A stretch of 64,000 nt of DNA from Lewinellaceae bacterium. Lineage in GTDB: Bacteria; Bacteroidota; Bacteroidia; Chitinophagales; Saprospiraceae. This document shows, piece by piece, positions 1 to 10,112 of the stretch (the first letter of the stretch is position 1; the number at the start of each line of letters is the position of its first letter). Position numbers and translations under genes: made by a program. The notes beneath the pieces are model-generated. The model saw nothing but the letters and a program-made list of their open reading frames with translations, had not been told where the DNA came from and ran no database searches. The stretch is from the NCBI GenBank assembly GCA_020636375.1, contig JACJXZ010000006.1, positions 310,001 through 374,000 of the forward strand. Reading direction: 5' to 3'.

Positions 1-38
1 CCTCAGCCGACATTTTGGGCTGGTGCAGAAAATAGTTG

Positions 39-1220
39 CTACTCGCACCCACACGTCAGGTTATCCGCGTAGGCCTGTTCCTCCAGCCGGTAGCCTTTTG
101 TGTAGGGGTATCCTCCGCCGATACCCAGGTTTTCGGTCCGGATGGTGTAGATGCAGTCGAAGGCGATGACACTTTCTTTTTCCTCCAGGTCATTAGGGTC
201 GCAGAAGGGGTTGGCGGAGGCGGCGCAACTGGTGGTGGTCATGTCGCCCAGTACATCCTCCAGGATGAACTTGATGTCGATCTGATACTCATCCGCCAGT
301 TTTTGGTCGACATCAGAAGCGTAGCGGCCGTAGGGTTCGCCTTTCCGGACGATGGAGTCGGGATAGATTTCGAATTTGTCCACAAAAAAAGAATGAATGG
401 TGGCGACCTTTTTGAACTGGGGGTTTCCCTCAAAAACCAGGGAGTCAAAAGCGGGGGTGAAGGCTTTTTTGTTTTTGTCAAAATAGGTGGGCGAGATCGG
501 TTTCATCCTGGTGTCCACCCAGATTTCATTGACGAGGTACTCGTAGCCCATCAGCACCCTTCCTTTGCCGGGGCCCGAGGTGTCGTAGCGGGAACATTTC
601 ATTCGCACGTCTGCGCTTACGGCTTCGTAATAAACGCCGGGTTTGCGGGTGCCCGGCAGCGGCAGTTTGTATTTTTCGCTCAGCGACCATACGCCCTCGT
701 ACCCGCTGCAGGGGCAATATTCCTGCACTTCCAGGACATCCAGGTAGGGCGAGTTGAAATTCGCATCGTACGCTTTGTCGAAAAAAGCGGCCAGCGGGTG
801 GAGGGTGGAATGCTGCTCTCCCACGGCAGACAGCCTGTCTTTCATAAAATAATACAGGGCTGCCGCACTCAAAAAAACGACGAGCGCCAACATCAGCAAA
901 AGGCGCCGCCGGAAGCCGGCCCTGCCGCTTTTCAACCTTTCGACCTCGGCTTTGAGCCGCTCGTTTTCGGCGACTGCCATATCCCGTTCCTCCCGGATGG
1001 CTTCCCGGGTGAGCAGGCGGTTGATGTTTTCAATAGAGCGGACGTACATGCCTTCCGTCGCCGTGCCGTAAAGCAGTTTGGAAAACTGGCTGGCGCTGAT
1101 GCTCAGAGCCTTAGCCACCTCTCCGTAGGAAGTGTTGCCAAACCGGGCGGTGGGCTTGCTCCACCTGCCGTATTTCTCCTCCAGTTTTTCCAGAAATTTC
1201 TCTCGGATGTTCGCCTCCAT
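39..1220 (-). CDS. Membrane-anchored HTH protein with large extracytoplasmic domain
   Basis: The 393-residue protein starts at the ATG at 1220 (MEANIREKF); an upstream in-frame ATG at 1274 would add 18 residues of poor quality. Residues about 29-65 (SYGEVAKALSISASQFSKLL) look like a helix-turn-helix. A heptad-rich segment follows at about 74-99, then a hydrophobic span at about 106-126, and about 265 residues that would lie outside the membrane, with several cysteines (CPC, CGC near the end). This is the layout of ToxR/CadC-type one-component membrane regulators, but I do not recognise the outer domain. It diverges from the SusC/SusD operon, so it could sense an envelope signal and control that operon; that is inference from position only. 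Confidence 0.7.
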   Translation of the reverse strand: MEANIREKFLEKLEEKYGRWSKPTARFGNTSYGEVAKALSISASQFSKLLYGTATEGMYVRSIENINRLLTREAIREERDMAVAENERLKAEVERLKSGRAGFRRRLLLMLALVVFLSAAALYYFMKDRLSAVGEQHSTLHPLAAFFDKAYDANFNSPYLDVLEVQEYCPCSGYEGVWSLSEKYKLPLPGTRKPGVYYEAVSADVRMKCSRYDTSGPGKGRVLMGYEYLVNEIWVDTRMKPISPTYFDKNKKAFTPAFDSLVFEGNPQFKKVATIHSFFVDKFEIYPDSIVRKGEPYGRYASDVDQKLADEYQIDIKFILEDVLGDMTTTSCAASANPFCDPNDLEEKESVIAFDCIYTIRTENLGIGGGYPYTKGYRLEEQAYADNLTCGCE

Positions 1221-1319
1221 GTGCCATTTACGCGGTGTAAAAACGTGTAAAAAAGTATAAAATTTTGCAAACACAAAATTTTATAGAATCTAATTCTTTT
1301 TTCTAAAAATTTAACAACA

Positions 1320-1327
1320 TAATTTTG
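1320..1327 (+). promoter_or_regulatory. Possible Bacteroidota -7 element before susC
   Basis: TAATTTTG fits the Bacteroidota -7 consensus TANNTTTG. It lies in the 278-bp AT-rich space between the divergent HTH gene and the SusC gene. I see no clean TTG about 19 bases upstream, so this is a weak call; the leader would be about 165 bases. Confidence 0.25.
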
Positions 1328-1498
1328 CCAACGCATCAGAAAGCAGAATGGTGATAAAAATAGCAAATTCCGGCCAACCCCGGAACACTTCTTACCTGAT
1401 CCGCTTTCGGCAAGCTGCCCATCTGCCTGGCATGGAAAAGAAAAAAGGACCGGGATGCCCCGGCCAGGCAGCTTCTTAAAACTGAAAAATCACGCATT

Positions 1499-4400
1499 AT
1501 GAAAAAACATTTACTGTTATTACTGAGCTGCGCATTTACCCTGCTGGCTGTGCAGGCGTCCGCGCAAAAGACGTTGACGGGCAGGGTGGCCGAAGCGGAC
1601 GGCACGCCCCTCGTCGGCGTCACGGTCTCGGAGGCGGGGACGGCCAACGGCACTTTCACGGACATTGACGGCAACTATAGCATTAAGGTTAAAGATGAAA
1701 ATGCAGTGCTGTCCTTCAGCTATACTGGCCGGCAGCCCGTCACCCGGCCGGTGGCCGGCCTTCAGGAAATCAACGTTGTGCTGGAGGAAGATGCCAAAAT
1801 ACTGGACGAGGTGGTCGTCACCGCCCTGGGCTTCGAGGAAAAGGAGGACGAACTGGGCTATGCCAGCTCCACGGTGTCGTCGGGCGCGGTCACCGGAGCT
1901 GCCGAATCCACCATGATCAATGCCCTTTCGGGCAAGGCCTCGGGGATCCGCATTTCCCGCAACTCCGGGGACCCCGGCTCTGGCGCTTACATCCAGATCA
2001 GGGGCATCTCCACCATCGACCGGGACGCGCAGCCGCTCATCGTCGTGGACGGCATCCCCATCAGCAACGATTCGAGGGGGGCGCAGGAGACCTTTGCCGC
2101 CCAGTCGAGGCTCAACGACATCAACCCCAACGACATCGAGAGCGTCACCGTCCTCAAAGGCGCGTCGGCGGCAGCCCTTTGGGGAACAAAAGCCCTGGGC
2201 GGCGTGATCGTCATCACCACCAAAGGCGGCCAATACAACAACAAGTTATCCGTCACTTACAAAACCAGCTACTCCCTCGACCAGATCAACCGCCGATATC
2301 CCCTGCAAACCGTTTTCGGGCAGGGCGACAACGGCGTATTCAACCAACGGTCAAGGGACTCCTGGGGCGATAAAATTGCCGAGCGCCCGGGCGGGGCCGA
2401 CGAGTTCGACACCTCCGGGCCGTTCTACGTAGACCAGGAGGGCAATACGTACTATCCCATCCTGAATAAAAACTCACAGGAGCTTTTCAATGAGAAAAAT
2501 TTTGACCTCATCTTCCAGAACGGCCACTTCTGGGAAAACAACCTGAGCGTTACCGGGGGCAATGCCAACAGCACCATCTTCGCCAGCCTCAGCGACTTCA
2601 ACCAGCAGGGCATCGTCCGCAAAAATTCCGATTACCGGCGGACGACGGCGCGGGTGAACGCCACCCACCGCCTGTCCGACAAAATCAGGATCAAAGCCTC
2701 CACCGCCTATACCAAAAGCAAGTCGGGCCGGATCCTGCGCGGGGCATCTTCCTCCGGCCTCCACCTCGGCCTGCTGCGAACGCCGCCCGACTTCGACAAT
2801 ACCGGCTACCGGGGCGATTACTACGCCAGCAGCACCGCCTCCCCGGTATCGAACCGCCAGCGCTCCTACCGGGAACCGCTGGGCGCCGACGGGACGGCCA
2901 CCTACAACAACCCCCTCTGGACCATTAACGAGCAGGAGAGCACCGTGGACGTAGACCGCTTCATATCTTCCCTCGAACTGACCATTTCTCCCACGAGCTG
3001 GCTGGACCTGATCGGCAGGGTAGGCCTGGACAAATACTCGGAATGGCAGCAGCAGTTCTTCACCCCCGGCTCTGCCTCGGGGGCCTTCACTCCCGGTTTT
3101 TTTGAAAAGAACCTCGCCCGCAACTCCATCCTCAACATGGACTACATCGCCAGGGCGGGCACCCGGTTCGGCAGGAATTTCAGCGGCACCCTGCTGCTCG
3201 GCTTCAATTACAACCACCGCCAGCTGATCACCGACGGCAGCGAGATCATCAACTTCATCCAGTTCACCGACGTGGCCAGCGGCATCCGCGACATCGACAA
3301 CGCGCTGCCCGAGAACAGGCTGGTCACCAGCACCTTCGGGCAGGAGCGCACCGTCGGCGTTTATTCCTCCGGTTCCCTTTCGGCCTTCGACATGCTGTTC
3401 CTCAATGCCACCCTGCGGGCGGAGTCGGCCTCCACTTTCGGCGACGGGGCCGACAACACCTTCTATTTCCCCTCCGCTTCCCTCGCCTGGCAGTTCACAG
3501 AGCTGGAGGGGCTTAAGAACGACTTCCTCTCATTCGGCAAACTGCGGTTCTCGTATGGCGAGGTGGGCGTGCAGCCCGCCCGCTACAATACCACCAACGT
3601 CTTCGTTTCCCCCACCTTTGCCGACCAGTACGGCGGCAACCTGGCCGGCGCCCTTTACGGCAACGGCTCTTTTGTGCCCGGCACCCAAAGAGGCAGCACC
3701 AGCCTCCTGCCGGAAAGGAAAAAAGAAACGGAAGTCGGAATGGACCTGCGGTTTTTGCGGAACAGGCTGTCTCTGAGCGGCACTTATTACAAGAACAAAA
3801 CCGTAGATGTACTCCTCGATTTCCCGATTGCCAACTCCAGAGGCATCACCCGCCTCTACACCAATGGCGCCGAGCTGCAGAACGAAGGCGTGGAACTCGA
3901 CCTGGGCTATTCCCTGATAAAAAGCAAAGACTGGTCATGGGAGGTGAATTTCCTCTACTCCAGGGTGAAAAATGAAGTCACTAAACTGGAAGAAGGCCTG
4001 ACCATCAACTTCGGCGGGCTCTCCGCAGTGAACGCCCGGGCGCTGGAGGGCTTCCCCGTCGGCGTGCTGTGGGGGTCGAGGACTCTGCGGGACGATGCCG
4101 GCAACATCGTCTTTGACGAAAATGGCTTCCCCGAGCAGGACGAACTCGAAGGCGTCATCGGCGATCCCAACCCGGACTGGCAGGGGTCGGCCATCAGCAC
4201 CTTGTCCTTCAAGAACTTCTCCCTCTCCGTACTCTTTGAAACCTACCAGGGAGCAGACATCTATGCCGGCACCAAGTCCGTCCTTTATGACCTCGGCACC
4301 TGGGGCGCCTCCGCCGAAGAGAGCACCGCCAACCAGAACCTGCTCGATTTCGAGGGCAATGTCATCCTGGCCGGCACGACCTTCCGGGGGAAAATACACA

Positions 4401-4741
4401 ACTTCGGCGCCGGCCCTGTGGCCCTGACCGAAAGCTGGTACAATGCCGACGGCGGCTTCTTCGGCAGCGGGAACGACGAACTCTACATCGAAGACGGTTC
4501 CTGGACCCGCCTGCGGGAGCTGACCCTTTCCTACAAAGCCAGTTCGGACTGGTTGAAACGCTACACCGGCATCAGCAGCGCGGAAATTTCCCTGACCGGC
4601 AGGAACCTCTTCCTGTGGACCCCTTTTGAGGGCAACGACCCGGACACCAACCTCCAGGGCGTGAGCGTGGCCAGGGGCATCGATTACTTCAACAACCCCG
4701 GCACGAAATCGTACGTGGCTACGCTTTCCGTGACCTTTTAA
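1499..4741 (+). CDS. SusC/RagA-family TonB-dependent outer membrane receptor
   Basis: The 1080-residue protein has a signal peptide (residues 1-22, ending VQASAQ). A carboxypeptidase-regulatory-like domain follows (about 23-100: KTLTGRVAEADGTPLVGVTV), then a TonB plug (DEVVVTALGF; GLxI-type SGKASGIRI; IRGISTIDRDAQPLIVVDGIP) and a long beta-barrel ending in aromatic-rich strands (SYVATLSVTF). Family members import glycans or peptides across the outer membrane with a SusD lipoprotein lid. It is the first gene of a six-gene operon, 18 bp before susD. No glycoside hydrolase is in the operon, so the ligand may not be a polysaccharide; the neighbours are ester-type hydrolases and a carboxylate transporter. 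Confidence 0.95.
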   Translation: MKKHLLLLLSCAFTLLAVQASAQKTLTGRVAEADGTPLVGVTVSEAGTANGTFTDIDGNYSIKVKDENAVLSFSYTGRQPVTRPVAGLQEINVVLEEDAKILDEVVVTALGFEEKEDELGYASSTVSSGAVTGAAESTMINALSGKASGIRISRNSGDPGSGAYIQIRGISTIDRDAQPLIVVDGIPISNDSRGAQETFAAQSRLNDINPNDIESVTVLKGASAAALWGTKALGGVIVITTKGGQYNNKLSVTYKTSYSLDQINRRYPLQTVFGQGDNGVFNQRSRDSWGDKIAERPGGADEFDTSGPFYVDQEGNTYYPILNKNSQELFNEKNFDLIFQNGHFWENNLSVTGGNANSTIFASLSDFNQQGIVRKNSDYRRTTARVNATHRLSDKIRIKASTAYTKSKSGRILRGASSSGLHLGLLRTPPDFDNTGYRGDYYASSTASPVSNRQRSYREPLGADGTATYNNPLWTINEQESTVDVDRFISSLELTISPTSWLDLIGRVGLDKYSEWQQQFFTPGSASGAFTPGFFEKNLARNSILNMDYIARAGTRFGRNFSGTLLLGFNYNHRQLITDGSEIINFIQFTDVASGIRDIDNALPENRLVTSTFGQERTVGVYSSGSLSAFDMLFLNATLRAESASTFGDGADNTFYFPSASLAWQFTELEGLKNDFLSFGKLRFSYGEVGVQPARYNTTNVFVSPTFADQYGGNLAGALYGNGSFVPGTQRGSTSLLPERKKETEVGMDLRFLRNRLSLSGTYYKNKTVDVLLDFPIANSRGITRLYTNGAELQNEGVELDLGYSLIKSKDWSWEVNFLYSRVKNEVTKLEEGLTINFGGLSAVNARALEGFPVGVLWGSRTLRDDAGNIVFDENGFPEQDELEGVIGDPNPDWQGSAISTLSFKNFSLSVLFETYQGADIYAGTKSVLYDLGTWGASAEESTANQNLLDFEGNVILAGTTFRGKIHNFGAGPVALTESWYNADGGFFGSGNDELYIEDGSWTRLRELTLSYKASSDWLKRYTGISSAEISLTGRNLFLWTPFEGNDPDTNLQGVSVARGIDYFNNPGTKSYVATLSVTF

Positions 4742-4759
4742 CAACTGAATCCGATCAAC

Positions 4760-6184
4760 ATGAAAAAAGCAATATTACTTTTCCCGGCGGTCCTCCTGCT
4801 CGCCTCCTGCGGCGAACTGGTAAACGGGCTGAACGAAAACCCCAACAGCCCCACCACGGCTTCCTACCAGTACATCCTGACCGGGGCGGAAGTGGGCAAC
4901 ATCGTCCTGCAAACGGGCGAAGTAGCCCGGAAGGCAGGCATTTTCTGCGGGTACTACACCGGTGTCGACCGCCAGCACCTCGGCTTCAGCCAATACGGGG
5001 TAACTACGAGCGATTTTGATTCCGAGTGGAACAACGTCTATGTGGATGTCGTGGCCAATGCCCTGGCTGCTGAAACGGCAGCGGAAGAAGAAGGGGTCGG
5101 AGGCGTCACCACAGGCATTACCCAGGCCGTCAGGGCCATGGCGCTGGGCACGGCGGCCTCCCTCTGGGGCGACATCCCCTTCGACGAAGCCGGCCAGCCC
5201 GACATCGAGAGCCCTGCTTTTGAGGGCCAGCTTTCCGCCTATACCAAACTGCAAAACCTGCTGGACGAGGCCATAACCAACCTCGCTGCCGGATCCGGCC
5301 GGCCGACCAGCGGCTCGGAGATCTACCTGGATGGCGACCCCGCTGCCTGGACGGAAGTGGCCCATACCCTGAAGGCCCGCTATTACATGCACACAAAGGA
5401 GTACGACAAGGCCTACGCCGCTGCTCAAAATGGCATCAGCTCTCCGGACAACAGCTTGCTGGGCCCCCACGGCACGGCGGCCGAAAATGCCAACCTGAAC
5501 TACAGCTTTTTTGCCGTAGAGGTCAGGCAGTCCGACCTGCTCACTTCCGGCTTTATGGCAAGCCTCATTGGCCCCGACGCCACCACCAGCCCCGATCCTT
5601 CAAACTACAGGGGCAACGCCAAGACCAATGAAACGGGGCGGTACAATTTCCTTTTCCGCACGACCTCGTTCGGAATCCAGCCCAACACTACCGCCAACGC
5701 CTTCGCCGCCCGGAACGCCCCGTCGCCTCTGGTGACTTTTGAGGAGAACAGCCTGATACTGGCAGAGGCCGGTTTCCGCACGGCAGGCTTCGATGTAGCC
5801 CTCGGGCATTTGAACGACTACCGGGCCTACCTCGCATCGGGGGGCTACATGGCCAACGCCGCCCCCGGCGACGTGCAATACGACGCCTACGAAGCCGCCG
5901 ATTTTGAGAACGGCGGCATGGAAAACGCCGACGGCATCAGCGCCGACAATGCCCTCCTGCGGGAAATACTGGAGGAGAGATACGTGACCTTCTTCGGGCA
6001 AATAGAAGGCTTCAACGATACCCGCCGCACGGAAAGGGAAACCGCAGTGAGGGTGCCCGTGGCGCCGAATACCGGTTCCAGCCTCCCGCAGCGCTTCCTC
6101 TACCCCACGACGGAAATTGACCGGAACCCGAATGTGCCCAAGCCGGTACCCGGTTTTTTTGAACCGACACCGGTGAACAAATAA
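4760..6184 (+). CDS. SusD/RagB-family outer membrane lipoprotein
   Basis: The 474-residue protein has a lipoprotein signal with lipobox LLASC (Cys17). The NENPNSPTTA segment after it and the helical body (residues 30-330: QAVRAMALGTAASLWGDIPFDEA) are typical of SusD-like starch-binding-type lipoproteins of the SusD-like_2 group. It would cap the SusC barrel and bind the ligand at the cell surface. It lies 18 bp after susC and 6 bp before the SGNH hydrolase gene. Length is normal for the family. The ligand cannot be deduced. Confidence 0.92.
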   Translation: MKKAILLFPAVLLLASCGELVNGLNENPNSPTTASYQYILTGAEVGNIVLQTGEVARKAGIFCGYYTGVDRQHLGFSQYGVTTSDFDSEWNNVYVDVVANALAAETAAEEEGVGGVTTGITQAVRAMALGTAASLWGDIPFDEAGQPDIESPAFEGQLSAYTKLQNLLDEAITNLAAGSGRPTSGSEIYLDGDPAAWTEVAHTLKARYYMHTKEYDKAYAAAQNGISSPDNSLLGPHGTAAENANLNYSFFAVEVRQSDLLTSGFMASLIGPDATTSPDPSNYRGNAKTNETGRYNFLFRTTSFGIQPNTTANAFAARNAPSPLVTFEENSLILAEAGFRTAGFDVALGHLNDYRAYLASGGYMANAAPGDVQYDAYEAADFENGGMENADGISADNALLREILEERYVTFFGQIEGFNDTRRTERETAVRVPVAPNTGSSLPQRFLYPTTEIDRNPNVPKPVPGFFEPTPVNK

Positions 6185-6190
6185 AGCGAC

Positions 6191-6952
6191 ATGAAAGCAT
6201 TGCGTTTTTTAAAAAAAGTGCCGGCCGCCCTCTGCCTGGTCCTGATCCTGGGCAATTACCCTGCCCGCTCGCAACCGGATACCCTGCGGGTGCTGTTCGT
6301 AGGCAACAGTTTCACCTACTTCCACAACCTCCCGCAGATGGTCTCGGCCATGGCCGCCTCGCAGGACGTCGCCATTTTTACCCGCCAGTCGACGGTGGGC
6401 GGCAGCAGCCTCGAACAGCACTGGAAAGGGGAAAAGGGCACCAACACCATGGCCCGGCTGGAAGAGGCCGACTGGGATTATGTGGTGCTGAACAACCACA
6501 GCCTGAGCGCCATCGAAACCCCCGAAAGCTTCCTGGAGTACGGGCGGAAATTCGCGGAGCGCATCCGGGAAAAAGGCGCCCGGCCTGTCTTTATGATGAC
6601 CTGGGCGTACAAATCCAACCCGCTTATGCAGGCAAAGATCACGGAAATGTATAAGCGGCTGGCGGCTGAAACGGGTTCCGGTTATGTGCCCTGCGGGCCC
6701 CTCTTCGCTGCAGCAAGGCAATGGCGGCCCGGCCTGGAGCTGTTCTCCGACGACAAGCACCCTTCGCCGAACGGCACTTACCTGCTCGCCCTGGCTTTCT
6801 ACAAATACCTGTCGGGGAAAACCGTTTTGGGCATACCGGAGCGGCTGGCCACCAAAGACCTGTTCGGGGAAAAGCTCTATCTGGTTTTCATGAACGAGGA
6901 TGACGCGAAGTTCCTGCAGCAGCTGACGGAGGAATTTGATTTTAGAGATTGA
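6191..6952 (+). CDS. Secreted SGNH-fold hydrolase-like protein (DUF4886-like)
   Basis: The 253-residue protein has an N-terminal signal peptide (to about residue 27). RVLFVGNSFTYFHNLPQMV carries the block-I GNS serine (Ser40). SDDKHPSPNGTYLLA near the C terminus carries the Asp187-x-x-His190 pair of SGNH esterases. The pattern matches the DUF4886 group of SGNH hydrolases. The substrate is unknown; carbohydrate or small-molecule ester hydrolysis outside the cytoplasm is likely. It sits inside the SusC/SusD operon, 6 bp after susD. Confidence 0.8.
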   Translation: MKALRFLKKVPAALCLVLILGNYPARSQPDTLRVLFVGNSFTYFHNLPQMVSAMAASQDVAIFTRQSTVGGSSLEQHWKGEKGTNTMARLEEADWDYVVLNNHSLSAIETPESFLEYGRKFAERIREKGARPVFMMTWAYKSNPLMQAKITEMYKRLAAETGSGYVPCGPLFAAARQWRPGLELFSDDKHPSPNGTYLLALAFYKYLSGKTVLGIPERLATKDLFGEKLYLVFMNEDDAKFLQQLTEEFDFRD

Positions 6953-6980
6953 ACTCATTTTTCAAAAAAACAGAAAAGCG

Positions 6981-8744
6981 ATGCAACAAATATTCAAAAT
7001 AGCCCACTTGCCCGTAGCCCTCCTGCTGATGGCGCTGGCCGTTTCATCCTGCAACAAAGACAAGGACGACGAGGGGTTTCCCATCACCAATGACCTGCGG
7101 GTACTCAAGGTGAACATCGGCGGCGATGCCGTCGCTTCCGGCCTGTCCGATGTTTCGGTGATCGCCGAGATCGAGCTGGTATTTTCCCATGCCCTGAACA
7201 CCTCGGCATTCGAAAGTGCGCTGAGCCTTTCTCCTTCTGCGGCATTTTCTGTCAGCTATGACGATTCCGGCTCCTTTGCCACCATCAGTTTCGACCCGCC
7301 GCTTCAATACGAAACCGGCTATACTCTGAGCCTGCCCAAAGGCGTTTATGGCGCAAACGGGGAGGCAAGCACAGAGGATTTTTCCTTTTCCTTCACTACC
7401 CATCCGTTCGCTGCCCCCAACATTACCCTTACCAGCGAAGCACCGGGGTTTTTCGAAGGGGAAACCATCACCATTACCGCCGAACTGTCTTTCCCTATCC
7501 TCAATGACGTAACGCTGGACCTGGCCTTCTCCGGCCCGGCCACCAATGGGGTGGACTACACGGCAAGCGCTCCCGGCATGGCTATCCCGGCAGGCAGCAC
7601 TACCGCTACGGTGGAACTTACCGCCTTTGAAGACGCGGAAGACGAAGGGTCGGAAACCATCACGATCACCATCGCCAACCTGGTCAATGCCGTCGAAGGC
7701 CAGCCGCAGGTGCTGAACCTCACCCTGGGCGACCAGCCGCCATCCATAGAATTCAAAGGGGCCATGTCCCTCAAGATCGGCGGCACCTCCACCAACGGCA
7801 GGGCCATCCACCTGCGGGTTTTGCAGGACATTCCCGACCTGAGCGTGTATGGCGTCGGCATTGCCAATAATGGCGGGGGGACCGACGGGAGGGAGATCGA
7901 CTTCCCGGCAGGCAGCGCCGCCGCCGGGGATGACATCCTGCTCGTACGCGACCAGGACCGGGCCGGGCTGGCCGACTATTTCGGAGAGTGCTTCAACGAT
8001 TTTGAAGTGGTCATTGAAACGCCCGATTTGAACTTCAACGGCGACGACCCTTTTGAATTGTATAAAAACGCCACCGTTATCGAGACCTATGGCGACGTGG
8101 AGCTTTCCGGGGAGGGGCTGGAATGGGAATATACCGGCAGCTGGGCATACAAGTTCAATGGCTTCTGGGAATACGGGCAGGTGGATTGCTCGGCCGGTTC
8201 CGCTTCCCTGCAGGATGCGTCTTGTGCTTATCCTTTCTGCGTCCCGCTCCAGCTTTACGGCGTAATGGCTATCCTCTGGGACGGTTCGGGCGTCAACGGC
8301 GGCAAGGCCGTCCACGTCCGCGCCAACCGCTCCATCGCCGACCTCAGCATTTACGGGCTTGGCACGGCCAACAACGGGGGCGGGACGGATGGCGTCGAGT
8401 TTACTTTTCCCTCCGTTTCGGCTGATGAAGGCGAGCACCTCCTCGTCGCCCGAGAACCGGCCACCCTGGCGGCCTACTTCGGCAGTTGCTACAGCGGCTA
8501 CGCCCAGGTTTTCCAGTCGGATGCCATGAACCAGAACGGCGACGATGCCATCGAGTTGTTCAGCGGCGCAGACGTCATTGAAACTTTTGGGGATGCGAAC
8601 GTAAGCGGCGCGGGGCAGTTCTGGGACTACACCGGCGCCTGGGGCTATCGGATGAACGGAGTTTGGGCCTATGGCGGAGTCGATTGCGCAGCCGGTTCTG
8701 CGACGACGCAGTCATCGGCCTGCCCGTACGGTTTTTGCCAGTGA
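6981..8744 (+). CDS. Multidomain lipoprotein: Ig-like, Calx-beta, two lamin-tail-like domains
   Basis: I start at the ATG at 6981 (MQQIFKIAHL), which gives a clean lipoprotein signal with Cys24 (AVSSCNKDKDDE); an upstream in-frame ATG at 6936 overlaps the previous gene. Residues about 30-140 are an Ig-like domain (FDPPLQYETGYTLSLPKGVYG). About 145-260 resemble a Calx-beta domain (GVDYTASAPGMAIPAGSTTATVELTAFEDAEDEGSET, acidic Ca-binding loops). Two internal repeats follow (about 265-425 and 430-587), each with NNGGGTDG, NGDD, a Trp-Tyr-rich end and a closing FC motif, resembling lamin-tail domains. There is no catalytic motif. It is probably a surface binding protein serving the SusC/SusD system, in the role of SusE/F-like proteins (inference). 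Confidence 0.75.
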   Translation: MQQIFKIAHLPVALLLMALAVSSCNKDKDDEGFPITNDLRVLKVNIGGDAVASGLSDVSVIAEIELVFSHALNTSAFESALSLSPSAAFSVSYDDSGSFATISFDPPLQYETGYTLSLPKGVYGANGEASTEDFSFSFTTHPFAAPNITLTSEAPGFFEGETITITAELSFPILNDVTLDLAFSGPATNGVDYTASAPGMAIPAGSTTATVELTAFEDAEDEGSETITITIANLVNAVEGQPQVLNLTLGDQPPSIEFKGAMSLKIGGTSTNGRAIHLRVLQDIPDLSVYGVGIANNGGGTDGREIDFPAGSAAAGDDILLVRDQDRAGLADYFGECFNDFEVVIETPDLNFNGDDPFELYKNATVIETYGDVELSGEGLEWEYTGSWAYKFNGFWEYGQVDCSAGSASLQDASCAYPFCVPLQLYGVMAILWDGSGVNGGKAVHVRANRSIADLSIYGLGTANNGGGTDGVEFTFPSVSADEGEHLLVAREPATLAAYFGSCYSGYAQVFQSDAMNQNGDDAIELFSGADVIETFGDANVSGAGQFWDYTGAWGYRMNGVWAYGGVDCAAGSATTQSSACPYGFCQ

Positions 8745-8762
8745 ATGATTTAAACTTTGAAT

Positions 8763-10112
8763 ATGAAATTCAACCCTTTTCTCCTGCTGCTGGCCATGAT
8801 GCTGCTGCCCCTTTCCTGTAAGGAGGACGGCGCCGCACCAGCGCTCAGCCTCTTCTCCATCACGCTGAACGGGGCAAATTTTGTGGATGGGATAGCCAAT
8901 GTGCCCACTGCCTCCGCTCTGGCCATAGTGTTTTCGGCAGCCATTGACCCCGTCGATTTCGAAAAGGAATTTTCTATTGCCCCAGCCCCCGTCAGCATGG
9001 CGTTCCGCTATGCGAACCAGTCTTCCAAAGTGACGGTTGACCTGGTGCTGGAACGGCAAACCACCTACCAGGTATTCATCGGGCAGGGAGCGGTCGGGCA
9101 AAACGGCGGGAAGCTGGACAGCCCCCTTTCCCGTTCTTTTACCACTTTGGAGGACGACATCATTCACGCCCTGCCCCCCTGCACTTCCGCCACCGGCGAA
9201 TGCCTGCAAACCGTTTCGATAGCGGCGGGCGGAACGGGCGATCTCAGCTTTTATTCCAGCTTCCCGATCTATGAAGAACGGGCGGAATGGCAGGAGCTGA
9301 AAGCAGCCATCATAGTGGTGCATGGCGTCAACCGGGATGCGGGTAATTATTTCAATTTCCTGTCGGCCGCCCTTCAGGCGGCAAACCTGGAGGACAAGGT
9401 AGTGCTGATCGCCCCGTTTTTCAAAACCAGCCAGGAGGCATCCGCCAATGAGCTGTACTGGAGCAGCACCGGCTGGCGGGAAGGCAACAATTCCCTGGGG
9501 CTGGCGGCAGTAAGTTCGTTTGGAGCCGTGGACAAACTGGTGGGACAACTGGCAGACCAGGCGCATTTTCCCATCCTCGAAAAGATCATCGTCACGGGGC
9601 ATTCCTCGGGCGGCCTCTTTACCCACCTGTACGCTGCCGCCAACCAACAGGAAGGCCTTCATCCCGGCCTGGCCTTCGAATATATACCTGCCAACAGCCA
9701 GTACTATTACTACCCCGACGGGCAGCGCATCGACGAGGCCACCAGCCAGCTCTACCGCCCTGCCGGGTGTGCGGGTTACGATATTTACCCCATCGGCTTC
9801 AATATCCTGCCGCCGTACCTGTCAGAGACAAGCCAGGAAGATTTCAATGGCCGGTTCACCGGCCGTTCCATCACCTATTTGCTGGGCAACGGAACCGGGC
9901 CGGACCCAACCCTGAATACTTCCGACTGCTATGCCACCCTGCTGGGCCCGACCCGTTACCGCAGGGGGGAAAACATGTTCCGGTACATGGAGCTGGCATT
10001 TCCCGGGGGGCACAACCACAAGAGAACCATCGTGGCCGGCGTCGGACACGATGGGCAGGGCATGTACCAATCGACGGAATTCCGCTCCTTACTCCAACAA
10101 TTACTGAATTGA
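8763..10112 (+). CDS. Alpha/beta-hydrolase lipoprotein with N-terminal Ig-like domain
   Basis: Starting at ATG 8763 (two codons inside a TTG-started frame), the 449-residue product has a lipoprotein signal with Cys19 (LPLSCKEDG). An Ig-like domain (about 25-125) with FTTLEDD at its end is followed by an alpha/beta-hydrolase. AAIIVVHGVNRDAGNYFNFL is the oxyanion-hole strand. GHSSGG is the nucleophile elbow (Ser281), and the histidine candidates are in GGHNHK or VGHDGQG near the end. Cysteines in CTSATGEC and SDCYATLL may pair. The enzyme type (esterase or peptidase) cannot be told. It ends 5 bp before the transporter gene and belongs to the SusC/SusD operon. Confidence 0.75.
   Translation: MKFNPFLLLLAMMLLPLSCKEDGAAPALSLFSITLNGANFVDGIANVPTASALAIVFSAAIDPVDFEKEFSIAPAPVSMAFRYANQSSKVTVDLVLERQTTYQVFIGQGAVGQNGGKLDSPLSRSFTTLEDDIIHALPPCTSATGECLQTVSIAAGGTGDLSFYSSFPIYEERAEWQELKAAIIVVHGVNRDAGNYFNFLSAALQAANLEDKVVLIAPFFKTSQEASANELYWSSTGWREGNNSLGLAAVSSFGAVDKLVGQLADQAHFPILEKIIVTGHSSGGLFTHLYAAANQQEGLHPGLAFEYIPANSQYYYYPDGQRIDEATSQLYRPAGCAGYDIYPIGFNILPPYLSETSQEDFNGRFTGRSITYLLGNGTGPDPTLNTSDCYATLLGPTRYRRGENMFRYMELAFPGGHNHKRTIVAGVGHDGQGMYQSTEFRSLLQQLLN

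Noticed and set aside
36..1250. 404-codon plus-strand frame opposite the HTH protein
   Set aside because: The minus-strand product has HTH, coiled coil and TM features; the plus-strand translation has none.
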